Shown in pieces: positions 39,132 to 48,254 of a DNA stretch of 60,432 bases. Origin of the DNA: Candidatus Woesearchaeota archaeon (lineage in GTDB: Archaea; Nanobdellota; Nanobdellia; SCGC-AAA011-G17; JACPNG01); contig JAGVYC010000015.1 in the NCBI GenBank assembly GCA_018303485.1, positions 1 through 60,432 on the forward strand, read 5' to 3'. The position numbers were made by a program, and so were the translations under genes. The notes beneath the pieces are model-generated. The model saw only the letters and a program-made list of their open reading frames with translations, was not told where the DNA came from and ran no database searches. Numbering within the stretch: position 1 is the stretch's first letter; every line of letters starts with the position of its first letter.

Positions 39132-40910
39132 ATGGAAAACAAGCATTTAGCAACGAAATTAAGAACTAACACTTGCGGTGAGCTTACAGCAAAAGATGAA
39201 AACAAAAAAATAAAATTATCTGGTTGGGTTGCTTCAAGAAGGGACCATGGCGGGGTTATTTTCATTGATTTAAGGGACAGGTATGGTTTAACACAGATTG
39301 TTTTTAATCCAGATTTTAAAGATTTCAAGCAAGCAGAGCATTTGGGAAGGGAATTCTGCATCTCAATTTCTGGAATTGTTAAAAAAAGAAAAAAGGGTAT
39401 GGAAAATCCAAAGATAAAAACAGGCGAGATAGAAGTTTTTGCTGACTCGCTGGAAATATTGAATAAATCTGAAATACCTCCTTTTGAAATCGATGACAGG
39501 ACAGTTGCAAATGAAGAATTGAGGATGAAATTCAAATATCTTGATTTAAGAAAGCCTTCAATGCAAAATAATTTGGCTTTTAGGCATAATGTTGCACAGG
39601 CAGCCAGAGCATTTTTAAGCAACAATGGATTTTTGGAAATAGAAACACCAATATTGGTAAAGCCCACTCCAGAAGGGGCTAGAGATTATGTTGTGCCAAG
39701 CAGAACCAATATGGGGAAGTTTTATGCTCTGCCTCAAAGCCCACAATTATACAAGCAGATATTGATGGTATCTGGATTTGACAGGTATTTTCAGCTTGCA
39801 AGGTGTTTAAGAGATGAAGATTTAAGGGCAGACAGGCAGCCAGAGCATACACAGATAGACATAGAAATGAGCTTTGCCACTCAAGAAGATGTATATGCAA
39901 TAGGAGAAGGCATGCTAAAAGAGATATTCAAAAAAGCATTAAACATAGATTTAAAGACGCCTTTTCAAAGATTGCCACATAAAGAAGCCATAGAAAAATA
40001 TGGCTCTGACAAACCAGACTTAAGATTCAACATGGAATTGATTGATGTAAGCGACATAGCAAAGAAATCAGAGTTCTCTGTTTTTAAAGATGCTATTGGC
40101 CAAAAAGGCATTGTAAAGTGTATGATTATACCTTCAAATTTAACAAGAAAAGAGCTTGAAGAGCTTATTGAGTTTTCAAAAATTTATAAGGCAAAAGGCA
40201 TGGCGTGGGCAAAACTGCAAAATGGGAGGCTAGAATCATCCATTATAAAGTATTTTAATGAAGATGTTCAGAAGGGACTAATAAAAAAAACAGATATAAA
40301 GGAAAACCAAACTGTTGTTTTTGTTGCTGACAAGGCAAAGATAGTTCATGATGCGCTTGGAGCCATAAGAAAAGAAATGGGCAAGAGGCTAAAGCTTTAT
40401 AATGAAAAGGAGTTTAAATTCTGCTGGATAGTTGATTTTCCATTGTTTGAATGGAATGAAGACGAGAACAAATGGGATGTAGCACATCATCCTTTTTGCA
40501 TGCCGATAGAAAAAGACATTCCTAAGATTGACAAAGATCCTGGAAGCGTTTATTGCACCCAATATGACCTTGTATTAAATGGTGTTGAGGTGTGCTCAGG
40601 AAGCGTAAGAATACACAAGCCAGAAATACAAAGAACAGTATTTGATGTTATAGGAATAACTGAAAAAGAAGCTGAGGAGAAATTTGGATTCTTGCTGAAT
40701 GCTTACAAGTATGGCGGACCGCCGCACGCAGGCTTTGGAATGGGGCTTGACAGGCTAACTGCAATGATGCTTGGCTTGGAAGACATAAGAGAAGTAATAG
40801 CGTTTCCGAAAAACAAGAATGCAGAATGCCCTATGGATGGTTCGCCTATAGAAATCAACAGCAAACAACTTAAAGAACTGCATATAAAAGTTGATATAGC
40901 CAAGAAGTAA
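39132..40910 (+). CDS. aspS: Aspartyl-tRNA synthetase, bacterial type (with GAD-like insertion)
   Basis: SGWVASRRDHGGVIFIDLRDRYGLTQIVFNP; FLEIETPILVKPTPEGARDYVVPSR; FPLFEWNEDENKWDVAHHPF; GFGMGLDRLTAMMLG. Confidence 0.93.
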   Translation: MENKHLATKLRTNTCGELTAKDENKKIKLSGWVASRRDHGGVIFIDLRDRYGLTQIVFNPDFKDFKQAEHLGREFCISISGIVKKRKKGMENPKIKTGEIEVFADSLEILNKSEIPPFEIDDRTVANEELRMKFKYLDLRKPSMQNNLAFRHNVAQAARAFLSNNGFLEIETPILVKPTPEGARDYVVPSRTNMGKFYALPQSPQLYKQILMVSGFDRYFQLARCLRDEDLRADRQPEHTQIDIEMSFATQEDVYAIGEGMLKEIFKKALNIDLKTPFQRLPHKEAIEKYGSDKPDLRFNMELIDVSDIAKKSEFSVFKDAIGQKGIVKCMIIPSNLTRKELEELIEFSKIYKAKGMAWAKLQNGRLESSIIKYFNEDVQKGLIKKTDIKENQTVVFVADKAKIVHDALGAIRKEMGKRLKLYNEKEFKFCWIVDFPLFEWNEDENKWDVAHHPFCMPIEKDIPKIDKDPGSVYCTQYDLVLNGVEVCSGSVRIHKPEIQRTVFDVIGITEKEAEEKFGFLLNAYKYGGPPHAGFGMGLDRLTAMMLGLEDIREVIAFPKNKNAECPMDGSPIEINSKQLKELHIKVDIAKK

Positions 40911-40920
40911 AGAGGAAATA

Positions 40921-41205
40921 ATGGAAGTCAGCAAAGAGTTTATAAAAAAGGTAGTAGCAAATGCAAGGTTGAAGTTGACAGATGAAGAAATAAGCAATTT
41001 CATACCTGAGCTTAAGGAAATTCTAGAGCATTTTTCAAAGCTAAACAAACTAAAAACTGACAATGTAAAACCGAGCTTTCATCCAATAGAGCTAAAGAAT
41101 GTCATGCGGGAAGATGTTGCAAAAAGATCATTAAGCCAGGAAGAGGCATTGTCAAATACAAGGCATAAAAAAGACAATTACTTTAAGGGACCAAGGGCAA
41201 TATGA
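40921..41205 (+). CDS. gatC: Asp/Glu-tRNA amidotransferase subunit C
   Basis: 94 aa GatC pattern; 10 bp after aspS and overlapping gatA. Confidence 0.8.
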   Translation: MEVSKEFIKKVVANARLKLTDEEISNFIPELKEILEHFSKLNKLKTDNVKPSFHPIELKNVMREDVAKRSLSQEEALSNTRHKKDNYFKGPRAI

Positions 41206-42578
41206 GCATATCACAATTTGTAAAGGATGTAAAGTCAGGAAAAATTGACATAGAAAAAAATACAAAATCAATTCTTGATGAGGCAAAAAAAATAAACAAA
41301 GATTACAATTACTTCAATACAATCTGCGAGAAAGAGGCATTTGCAAAAGCAGAAGAAATAAAGAAAAAATCAACAGGAAAGCTAGCAGGGCTTCCAATGT
41401 CTATCAAGGACAATATCTGCGTCAAGGGAATAGATTCAACAGCAGGCTCAAAGATACTTGAAGGATATAAGCCTTTGTTCAATGCAACAGTCATTGAAAA
41501 GCTAGAAAAAGAAGGCGCAATAATAATTGGAAAAACAAGCCAGGATGAATTTGGTTTTGGTGGTTTTAGCATAAATATAGGTTTAGATAAAAAAATACCA
41601 AAAAATCCTCTTGATAAGGATAGGGTTACAGGTGGTTCTTCAGGGGGTTCAGCTGGCTACACAGCAATAACAAAATATCATCATGTTTCAATTGCAGAAT
41701 CAACAGGGGGTTCTATTGTAAATCCCGCTTCTTTCTGCGGTGTTATTGGTTTATGCCCGACTTACGGGTTATTGTCAAGATACGGCCTAATAGATTATGC
41801 AAACAGCTTGGACAAAATAGGCATTATGGCAAAAGACATAGAAGATATTGAAATCGTTCTTAATATAATCAAGGGGCATGATGAAAAGGATTCAACATCT
41901 TTAAACATGGAGCTGAAAGACAAAAGCATTAAAAAAATAGGAATCATAAAAGAATCTTTGAATGTTGATGAAGATATAAAAAAGATAATGCTTGATTCAG
42001 TGGAAAAACTCGGCACCCCATACGAAGAAATCTCCCTCCCAATAGTTTCAGAATATGGCATAGCAGCTTATTACCTTATAGCAATGTCAGAAGCATCAAC
42101 AAATCTTGCAAAATTTTCAGGGCTTAGATATGGCTATGAAGAAAAATTAGAAGGAGACTTCAACGAATACTTTTCAAAAGTAAGGAATAATGCATTTGGC
42201 AAGGAAGCAAAGCGAAGGATTATTCTTGGTACATTTGCAAGGATGGCTGGATTTAGAGACCAATATTATCTTAAGGCAATGAAAGCAAGAACCTTAATGA
42301 TAAATGAATATAAAAAAGCCTTCAAGAAATATGACATTCTTGTTAGCCCGACAATGCCGATAATAGCCCCAAAATTCTCAGAAGTAAAAAACCTGACGCC
42401 ATTGCAAAACTACATGATGGATATTCTGACAGTGGGCCCTAATCTAGCTGGCCTGCCACATATAACAATTAATGCTGGTTTTAAAGATAAAATGCCTGTT
42501 GGAATAATGTTCATTGGAGATCATCTTTCTGAAAATAAGTTAATAGAAATCTGCAAAAACAAGATATTTAAAAAATAA
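41202..42578 (+). CDS. gatA: Asp/Glu-tRNA amidotransferase subunit A
   Basis: Amidase signature GLPMSIKDNICVKG; TGGSSGGSAGYTAI; STGGSIVNPASFCGVIGLCPTYGLLSRYGLIDYANSLDKIG. Confidence 0.92.
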   Translation: MSISQFVKDVKSGKIDIEKNTKSILDEAKKINKDYNYFNTICEKEAFAKAEEIKKKSTGKLAGLPMSIKDNICVKGIDSTAGSKILEGYKPLFNATVIEKLEKEGAIIIGKTSQDEFGFGGFSINIGLDKKIPKNPLDKDRVTGGSSGGSAGYTAITKYHHVSIAESTGGSIVNPASFCGVIGLCPTYGLLSRYGLIDYANSLDKIGIMAKDIEDIEIVLNIIKGHDEKDSTSLNMELKDKSIKKIGIIKESLNVDEDIKKIMLDSVEKLGTPYEEISLPIVSEYGIAAYYLIAMSEASTNLAKFSGLRYGYEEKLEGDFNEYFSKVRNNAFGKEAKRRIILGTFARMAGFRDQYYLKAMKARTLMINEYKKAFKKYDILVSPTMPIIAPKFSEVKNLTPLQNYMMDILTVGPNLAGLPHITINAGFKDKMPVGIMFIGDHLSENKLIEICKNKIFKK

Positions 42579-42594
42579 AAAAATATAAATTTTA

Positions 42595-43053
42595 TTAGAT
42601 TTTATGTTTATTTTGAATTCCTTTTTGTCTTAGTTCTTCAACCCTTTTATAAGGGTCTTGATAGCCATCAATATTGCATCTTGATGTTCTGTCAGAACTT
42701 AAAATGCGATAGTAATATGATTCTAAGCGAACTTCTTCAAATATATCTGCCTTTTTTATTGCATAATCTATGCCAAGACAAATAACATCTAAAGTTGCTT
42801 TTTGTTTTTCTGTTAACACCGTCATTTTCTCACACTCCTGTATTCTTTCTTGTTTTTTCTGCACTGAATTATCATCATTAGTATACCTGCTGATATCATA
42901 GCCATTGCCTTTAAGATCATTAACATATTTTTGGTATATGGAACCTAATTCCATTTTTATCTTATTATTACCTGTATTTTCAATAGCCAATGATAATATC
43001 TCTAAAAATTTTTTGTCTTTTGCAAACAATTCTTTTCTTTTTGGTTCTTTCAT
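42595..43053 (-). CDS. Hypothetical protein
   Basis: 152 aa ORF; no family recognised. Confidence 0.5.
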   Translation of the reverse strand: MKEPKRKELFAKDKKFLEILSLAIENTGNNKIKMELGSIYQKYVNDLKGNGYDISRYTNDDNSVQKKQERIQECEKMTVLTEKQKATLDVICLGIDYAIKKADIFEEVRLESYYYRILSSDRTSRCNIDGYQDPYKRVEELRQKGIQNKHKI

Positions 43054-43126
43054 CTTCAGTAAAAAGAATAAGCAATATTGTGTTTGTTTATAAATATTGT
43101 TGTTATCTACACTTTAATTAAAAATA

Positions 43127-43825
43127 TCAACCAAGAACTTTTTTTACATGCTCCTCCCTTGCAACATTATATCCTTGGCTTACAGAATATCTGCATACAT
43201 CTTCGCAGTTCTTTAATAATTTTCTTGGATTTCTGTTGGATTTTTTGAATATCATCTTTATTATGTCATCAGATAACAGCCTTATGTTGCCTGTTCTCTT
43301 TCTTATAATGGCAATGCCATCGCCCTCTGTTAATTCTCCTAGCCTTATAATGTTACTCCCAACCAGCTTTGTCAATCCATTTGAAAGCTTGACTCTGTCA
43401 AAATTATTTGCAACAAGGACTATGGACTTAAAATTTTTATTGTAATAATCAATGAGCTTTTCAGAATCTTCTCCGCTTAAATCTTGTACCTCATCCAGAA
43501 GCAGTATTAAATTTTCATCATCGCTGAAGAAACTGCTGAAAAAGCCATGCCTTCCTTTAATAAGATTGTCAAAATCAATATTATTGTCTGTTATATTGCA
43601 GCTGTAATAAATTAATTCTCTTTTGCCACCAAACCTTCTTATTATTTTTTTTAATATTGTTGTTTTTCCCTTCCCATAATCTCCTTCTATAAACAAAACT
43701 TCACCATTCTCAATCTTGTTAAACACTAAATCTATGTCATAGCCAATAACCTCATCATGAAATGCTAGGGGCTTTATGCTGAACGGATTGCTGAAAAATC
43801 CAATTTCTTTATACCAGGGTTCCAT
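43127..43825 (-). CDS. ExeA/AAA-like P-loop ATPase (second of tandem pair)
   Basis: MEPWYKEIGFFSNPF N-terminus; Walker A EGDYGKGKTTIL; Walker B LILLLDEVQDL. Confidence 0.65.
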   Translation of the reverse strand: MEPWYKEIGFFSNPFSIKPLAFHDEVIGYDIDLVFNKIENGEVLFIEGDYGKGKTTILKKIIRRFGGKRELIYYSCNITDNNIDFDNLIKGRHGFFSSFFSDDENLILLLDEVQDLSGEDSEKLIDYYNKNFKSIVLVANNFDRVKLSNGLTKLVGSNIIRLGELTEGDGIAIIRKRTGNIRLLSDDIIKMIFKKSNRNPRKLLKNCEDVCRYSVSQGYNVAREEHVKKVLG

Positions 43826-43826
43826 T

Positions 43827-44654
43827 TTAGTAATACCTCTCTGCTGCATCTTCCTGCTCATAAACTATTCTTAGTTCCTCTGATTTTTCATCTTTCTTCT
43901 TTGCAGCTTTCTCAGGCTTTTTTGCTTTTTCAATGTTTTTCTTTGCTGAGCTTTCTGATTTTTTAGTTGGCAGTATCTTGTTAACGTGCTCCATTGTAAC
44001 AGTTTCTTCTTTTGTTTCAGCAATACTCTTGCATAATTCCTCGCATATCCTTAGAAATTCCCTGGGGTTATTGTTTGTTCTTTCAAATATTTCCTTTGCA
44101 ATGTCATCCTGTATTAGCTTCTTTCCATCCAGCCTAGAATTTAACATGTCAACAGCCTCAAAATCTTTTAATTCCGGCAGTGTTATAACATTCTTAATCC
44201 TATCTTTTAATGATTCAGAAAAATTCAGCTTGTTGTAATTATCGCCTGTGAAAATAACTGATTTTATATAATTTTGGTCGTAATAAAACTTTAGCCTTTC
44301 TGTATTCTTCTTGTCTAGCTCATTAACATCATCTACAAGAACTATCATGTCCCTTGGTGTTTTCTTGAATAGCCGTTCTATGAAGTTATATTTGCCCATA
44401 AGGACATCTTCAACATTTATGTCTTTTACTTTGCTGCAATCCACATAAGCTACTTTTCTAAAGCCCCTGAATTCTTCAATGGCTCTCTTTAATATGGCTG
44501 TTTTGCCAAAGCCGTTCTTACCTTCTATAAAGATTATATTGCCTGCTTTTATGTTGTATATAACTTCATCAAGAATATTCTCATAGCCGACTAGTTTTTT
44601 ATTTGCATTGTCGTCAAAAGGATTTTCCATGAATCCAAGATCATTATACCACAT
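43827..44654 (-). CDS. ExeA/AAA-like P-loop ATPase (first of tandem pair)
   Basis: MWYNDLGFMENPF; Walker A EGKNGFGKTAIL; Walker B MIVLVDDVNEL; Lys/Glu-rich tail. Confidence 0.65.
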   Translation of the reverse strand: MWYNDLGFMENPFDDNANKKLVGYENILDEVIYNIKAGNIIFIEGKNGFGKTAILKRAIEEFRGFRKVAYVDCSKVKDINVEDVLMGKYNFIERLFKKTPRDMIVLVDDVNELDKKNTERLKFYYDQNYIKSVIFTGDNYNKLNFSESLKDRIKNVITLPELKDFEAVDMLNSRLDGKKLIQDDIAKEIFERTNNNPREFLRICEELCKSIAETKEETVTMEHVNKILPTKKSESSAKKNIEKAKKPEKAAKKKDEKSEELRIVYEQEDAAERYY

Positions 44655-44955
44655 TTTCCATCTCCTCTGCCTTTTTTCTGAAGAATTCAGATTCAGTATA
44701 ATAGTCTTTGGCTAAGTCTTCTTCTCCAATATCATGGTAGTAAGCCCCTTTTTTATGACATATCTCTGCTTTCTTATAATATTTTTTTGCTGATTTGTGG
44801 AATAAAGAATACAGTATAATAATAACAGCAATTATAACAACCAAAAGGATTATTATCTCTTTTACATCCATATAATTTTTAATTAAAATTCTCTTATAAA
44901 CTTTACTAGCTTTAAAACTATATTCTAAATTATACATATTCACATGAAAAAACAA
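44644..44955 (-). CDS. Small single-TM protein with charged C-terminus
   Basis: IIILLVVIIAVIIILYSLF TM; overlaps the start of the ATPase gene by 11 bp; actual start probably an internal Met. Confidence 0.5.
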   Translation of the reverse strand: MFFHVNMYNLEYSFKASKVYKRILIKNYMDVKEIIILLVVIIAVIIILYSLFHKSAKKYYKKAEICHKKGAYYHDIGEEDLAKDYYTESEFFRKKAEEMENVV

Positions 44956-45138
44956 CCACTAATAAAAGATGACTATGATAAAAAACAACTATGAAAAAGA
45001 AGCTCATATTTCCAGATCCAATCGAGGGTTACAATGAACGCTTTCCAGCAGATAGTTTATTTTAGTTTATGGTTATCTGTAAGCATTCTTTAGCGATCTT
45101 GAGTCCAACTGAAATGCAAGGGTTAGAATAAATGCAAA

Positions 45139-46014
45139 TCAGACAATCTCGCGGATTGCAGCAATCGCAACCTTAATCATATAATCATCCGGCTCTGCTG
45201 TTGTTATTTTTTGTATTAAAGCCCCAGGATAAACCAATGCCTCAGTAATGAAGTTTTTCTTCTTGGAAGATAATTTTAATATTTCATAAGCTACTCCTAA
45301 AATAACAGGCAGGAACAGCAAATGGCTTATAGTTCTTGTTAAAATAGACGTGCTGCCATTAAAATAAAATAAAGCTAGGTCGATAAACGAAAATCCAATA
45401 ATTGCAGTTATAAAGACAACAAGCAAGAAACTAGTGCCGCATCTTTTATGTATTGTCGTATATTTTTTTGCATTTTTTAAAGTTATCTTTTCTCCATGCT
45501 CATAGCAGTTAACAACTTTATGCTCCGCGCCATGGTACATAAACAGCCTTTTTACATCATTCATAAAGGATATTGCATATACATAAATCAAGAAGAATAT
45601 TATTCTAATGCCACCTGCTGCAGCATTAAAATACAAAGTAGTTCTTTCAATATTAAATAATCTTGTTGTTATAAATATTGGCAGGAATAAGAATATAAAC
45701 AACGCTAGAGCAAACGCAAATAACATCATGCCATAAAACCCTAGATTACTTTTTTTGCATCCTGATTTTTCATCCTTTAACATTGCAATGTCTGCGGAAT
45801 AATTCAGCGTATTAATCCCTATTTTCATGGTCTCAAAGAATCCAATTACGCCCCTCAAGATAGGCAGGCTTAATATTTTATATTTTTCAGTCAAGGAATG
45901 AAAATCTTCTTTTTTTACGATTATCTTTTTTTCATTCATTAAAGCTGTTGCTATCTTGTTCTTGTTCCTTATCATTACGCCTTCTATTACAGCTTGTCCG
46001 CCTATGCTTTCCAT
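45139..46014 (-). CDS. DUF1385 (YqhQ-like) membrane protein
   Basis: MESIGGQAVIEGVMIRNKN; RLFMYHGAEHKVVNCYEHGE; RCGTSFLLVV; LPVILGVAYEILKLS. Confidence 0.88.
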   Translation of the reverse strand: MESIGGQAVIEGVMIRNKNKIATALMNEKKIIVKKEDFHSLTEKYKILSLPILRGVIGFFETMKIGINTLNYSADIAMLKDEKSGCKKSNLGFYGMMLFAFALALFIFLFLPIFITTRLFNIERTTLYFNAAAGGIRIIFFLIYVYAISFMNDVKRLFMYHGAEHKVVNCYEHGEKITLKNAKKYTTIHKRCGTSFLLVVFITAIIGFSFIDLALFYFNGSTSILTRTISHLLFLPVILGVAYEILKLSSKKKNFITEALVYPGALIQKITTAEPDDYMIKVAIAAIREIV

Positions 46015-46015
46015 G

Positions 46016-47221
46016 TCAAACCTGCTTTAAGATTGTGAGCAAATAATTGTCCCCGAAATATTTGTTTGAAATATTCTTAATATCCTCTCTTGTAATTTTT
46101 CTTATATTTTTTATATAATCATCCAATTTGAACTTGTAATCTATCTGATTCCAGAAAAGCAGGTTATCTGCTAATTTTTTGGGATCTTCATTTTCTATGA
46201 CAAAGCTTCCTTCAATGAATGTTTTTGCTTCTTTTATTTCCTTGTCATTTAATTTTTTAAGCCTTTTCATTTCTTTCTTTATTATGTTCACAACAATTTC
46301 TATGTTCTTTTTGTCAGTCCCTACAAATATTGAAAAATAGCCATAATCCAATCCAGATTCATAATGCGCTCCGACGATATAGCATAGTCCTCTTTTTGTT
46401 CTCAGCTCATTGAATAATCTTGCTGACTGCCCCTTTGCCAGTACAGCCCTTATTATATCTACAGCATAGCTTTCCTTGCTGGTTCTATATGGGACCTTGT
46501 ATCCAAAAACAAGGTATGACTGTGAGATTTTTCTTTCTTCTGTAAATGTTTCCTGCCTTTCATTTAATGGCTCGTTAAAAAATAACTGCCTCTTTATTTT
46601 TCCTTCTTTTAAATTTTCAAATTTATTTTTTATCTTTTTCTCTAAGTCATTTACATCTCCAATGACAGTTATTATCATGTTATCAGGCACATAATGCTTT
46701 TTGTAGTAATTTATTATGCCCTTTCTTGTCAGTTTGTTTATAGTTTCCTTATAGCCCGATATTGGGTGCATTATTGGGTGCTTCTTGTACAAATGTTTCA
46801 AGAAAAATACAAACTGGTAAAATTTCGGGTCATCGTGTATGAGATTTATTTCATCAATTACAACCCTCTTTTCCTTTTTAATAGCCTTTTTATTGAAATC
46901 TGAATTTTGTATAATATCTGCAATTACATTAATGCCAACATCAAAATATTTTTTAGGCACAATTGTATAAAAAACAGTCCTGTCATGAGAGGTATAAGCG
47001 TTTAGCTCCCCGCCAAGCCTTTCAATATCATTGCTTATTTCATTTGGTGTCCTGTTTTTTGTCCCTTCAAACACCATGTGCTCTATGAAATGGGATATGC
47101 CTTTATTGGAATCATCTTCATTATTAGATCCAACATTCACTTGCAAGGCTATAACAATAGAGCCAGATTTTCTTTCCTCAAACAACAATGTTATGCCGTT
47201 CTTTAATTTAGACCTTATCAT
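46016..47221 (-). CDS. M16 (insulinase/pitrilysin-like) zinc peptidase
   Basis: GISHFIEHMVFEGTKNRT (HxxEH); LGGELNAYTSHDRTVFYTIVP. Confidence 0.9.
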   Translation of the reverse strand: MIRSKLKNGITLLFEERKSGSIVIALQVNVGSNNEDDSNKGISHFIEHMVFEGTKNRTPNEISNDIERLGGELNAYTSHDRTVFYTIVPKKYFDVGINVIADIIQNSDFNKKAIKKEKRVVIDEINLIHDDPKFYQFVFFLKHLYKKHPIMHPISGYKETINKLTRKGIINYYKKHYVPDNMIITVIGDVNDLEKKIKNKFENLKEGKIKRQLFFNEPLNERQETFTEERKISQSYLVFGYKVPYRTSKESYAVDIIRAVLAKGQSARLFNELRTKRGLCYIVGAHYESGLDYGYFSIFVGTDKKNIEIVVNIIKKEMKRLKKLNDKEIKEAKTFIEGSFVIENEDPKKLADNLLFWNQIDYKFKLDDYIKNIRKITREDIKNISNKYFGDNYLLTILKQV

Positions 47222-47262
47222 AATGAATAATTTTATATATCCCATTTATATTGTTTATGCTC

Positions 47263-48252
47263 ATGCGCTTGAAAGAATTGCAGTCCTTTTTAAAAGGCAA
47301 AAACATAGGTTTCTCATTGATATCCAGCGAAGATGCAAATTTCAAGTACTTTAATGGGTTCAATGACCTTATGGGGTGCTTAGTCATATCAAAAAATGAC
47401 GCCTTTATAGTCTCTTCACCCTTGGACATTAATGCTGCAAAATCAAATTCAAGAATTAAAAAAATTTATCCAGTAAAAAGAACATTAACAAGTGCAATTA
47501 AGATTAAGAGCAAAACAATAGGCATAAACAAGGACAATATAACATTAAACCGCTATAAGCAATTTAAAAAATGTTTTAAGAAAGCAAAATTTATTGATAT
47601 AAGCAATATCCTATCTGAATTAAGATCAAAAAAAACAAATGAAGAAATCAGCAGAATAAAATATGCCTGCAGAATAGTTGATAAAATCTTGTTCAGGCTG
47701 GCAAAAGAGCTAAGCAGAACTAAATCAGAAATTGGAATTGCAAGTTTTATAAAAAAAGAAATTAAAAAATATAATTGCGAAGAAGCCTTTCCAACAATAG
47801 TTGCTTCTGGAAAAAATTCCTCCCATATTCACCATATTCCAACTAAAACCAAATTAAATGGCTTTACGATAATAGACATCGGCGTTAAATACAAGAATTA
47901 TTGCTCTGATGTTTCAAGGACATTTTACATTGGAACCCCAAGTAAAAAAGATATAGTGGATTATTCAAGGGTTTTCAATATAATCAACAATATAAAAACA
48001 ACAAAAGACATTAATAAAATAAAATTGTTAAAAAATCAGGTTCATTCATTAGGGCATTCAATCGGCTTAGAGGTTCATGAAAAGCCAACAATAATCCAAA
48101 AAACAAAATTATCAAATGGCATGGTTGTTGCAATAGAACCGGCGTCTTACTATAAAAGCTATGGCATAAGAATAGAAGATACATTTTTAATAAAAAACAA
48201 TAAACTTATTAACCTAAACAAATTTCCTAGAAACCTGATAATAAGGCATTAA
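47263..48252 (+). CDS. M24 Xaa-Pro peptidase-like protein
   Basis: IDIGVKYKNYCSDVSRTFYIG; VHSLGHSIGLEVHE; MVVAIEPASYY; GIRIEDTFLI. Confidence 0.85.
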   Translation: MRLKELQSFLKGKNIGFSLISSEDANFKYFNGFNDLMGCLVISKNDAFIVSSPLDINAAKSNSRIKKIYPVKRTLTSAIKIKSKTIGINKDNITLNRYKQFKKCFKKAKFIDISNILSELRSKKTNEEISRIKYACRIVDKILFRLAKELSRTKSEIGIASFIKKEIKKYNCEEAFPTIVASGKNSSHIHHIPTKTKLNGFTIIDIGVKYKNYCSDVSRTFYIGTPSKKDIVDYSRVFNIINNIKTTKDINKIKLLKNQVHSLGHSIGLEVHEKPTIIQKTKLSNGMVVAIEPASYYKSYGIRIEDTFLIKNNKLINLNKFPRNLIIRH

Positions 48253-48254
48253 AA

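Noticed and set aside
39104-39667. 187-aa minus-strand ORF
   Set aside because: Antisense to the strongly supported aspS gene
44991-45065. 24-aa ORF MKKKLIFPDPIEGYNERFPADSLF
   Set aside because: Too short and no convincing ribosome-binding site; cannot be separated from chance
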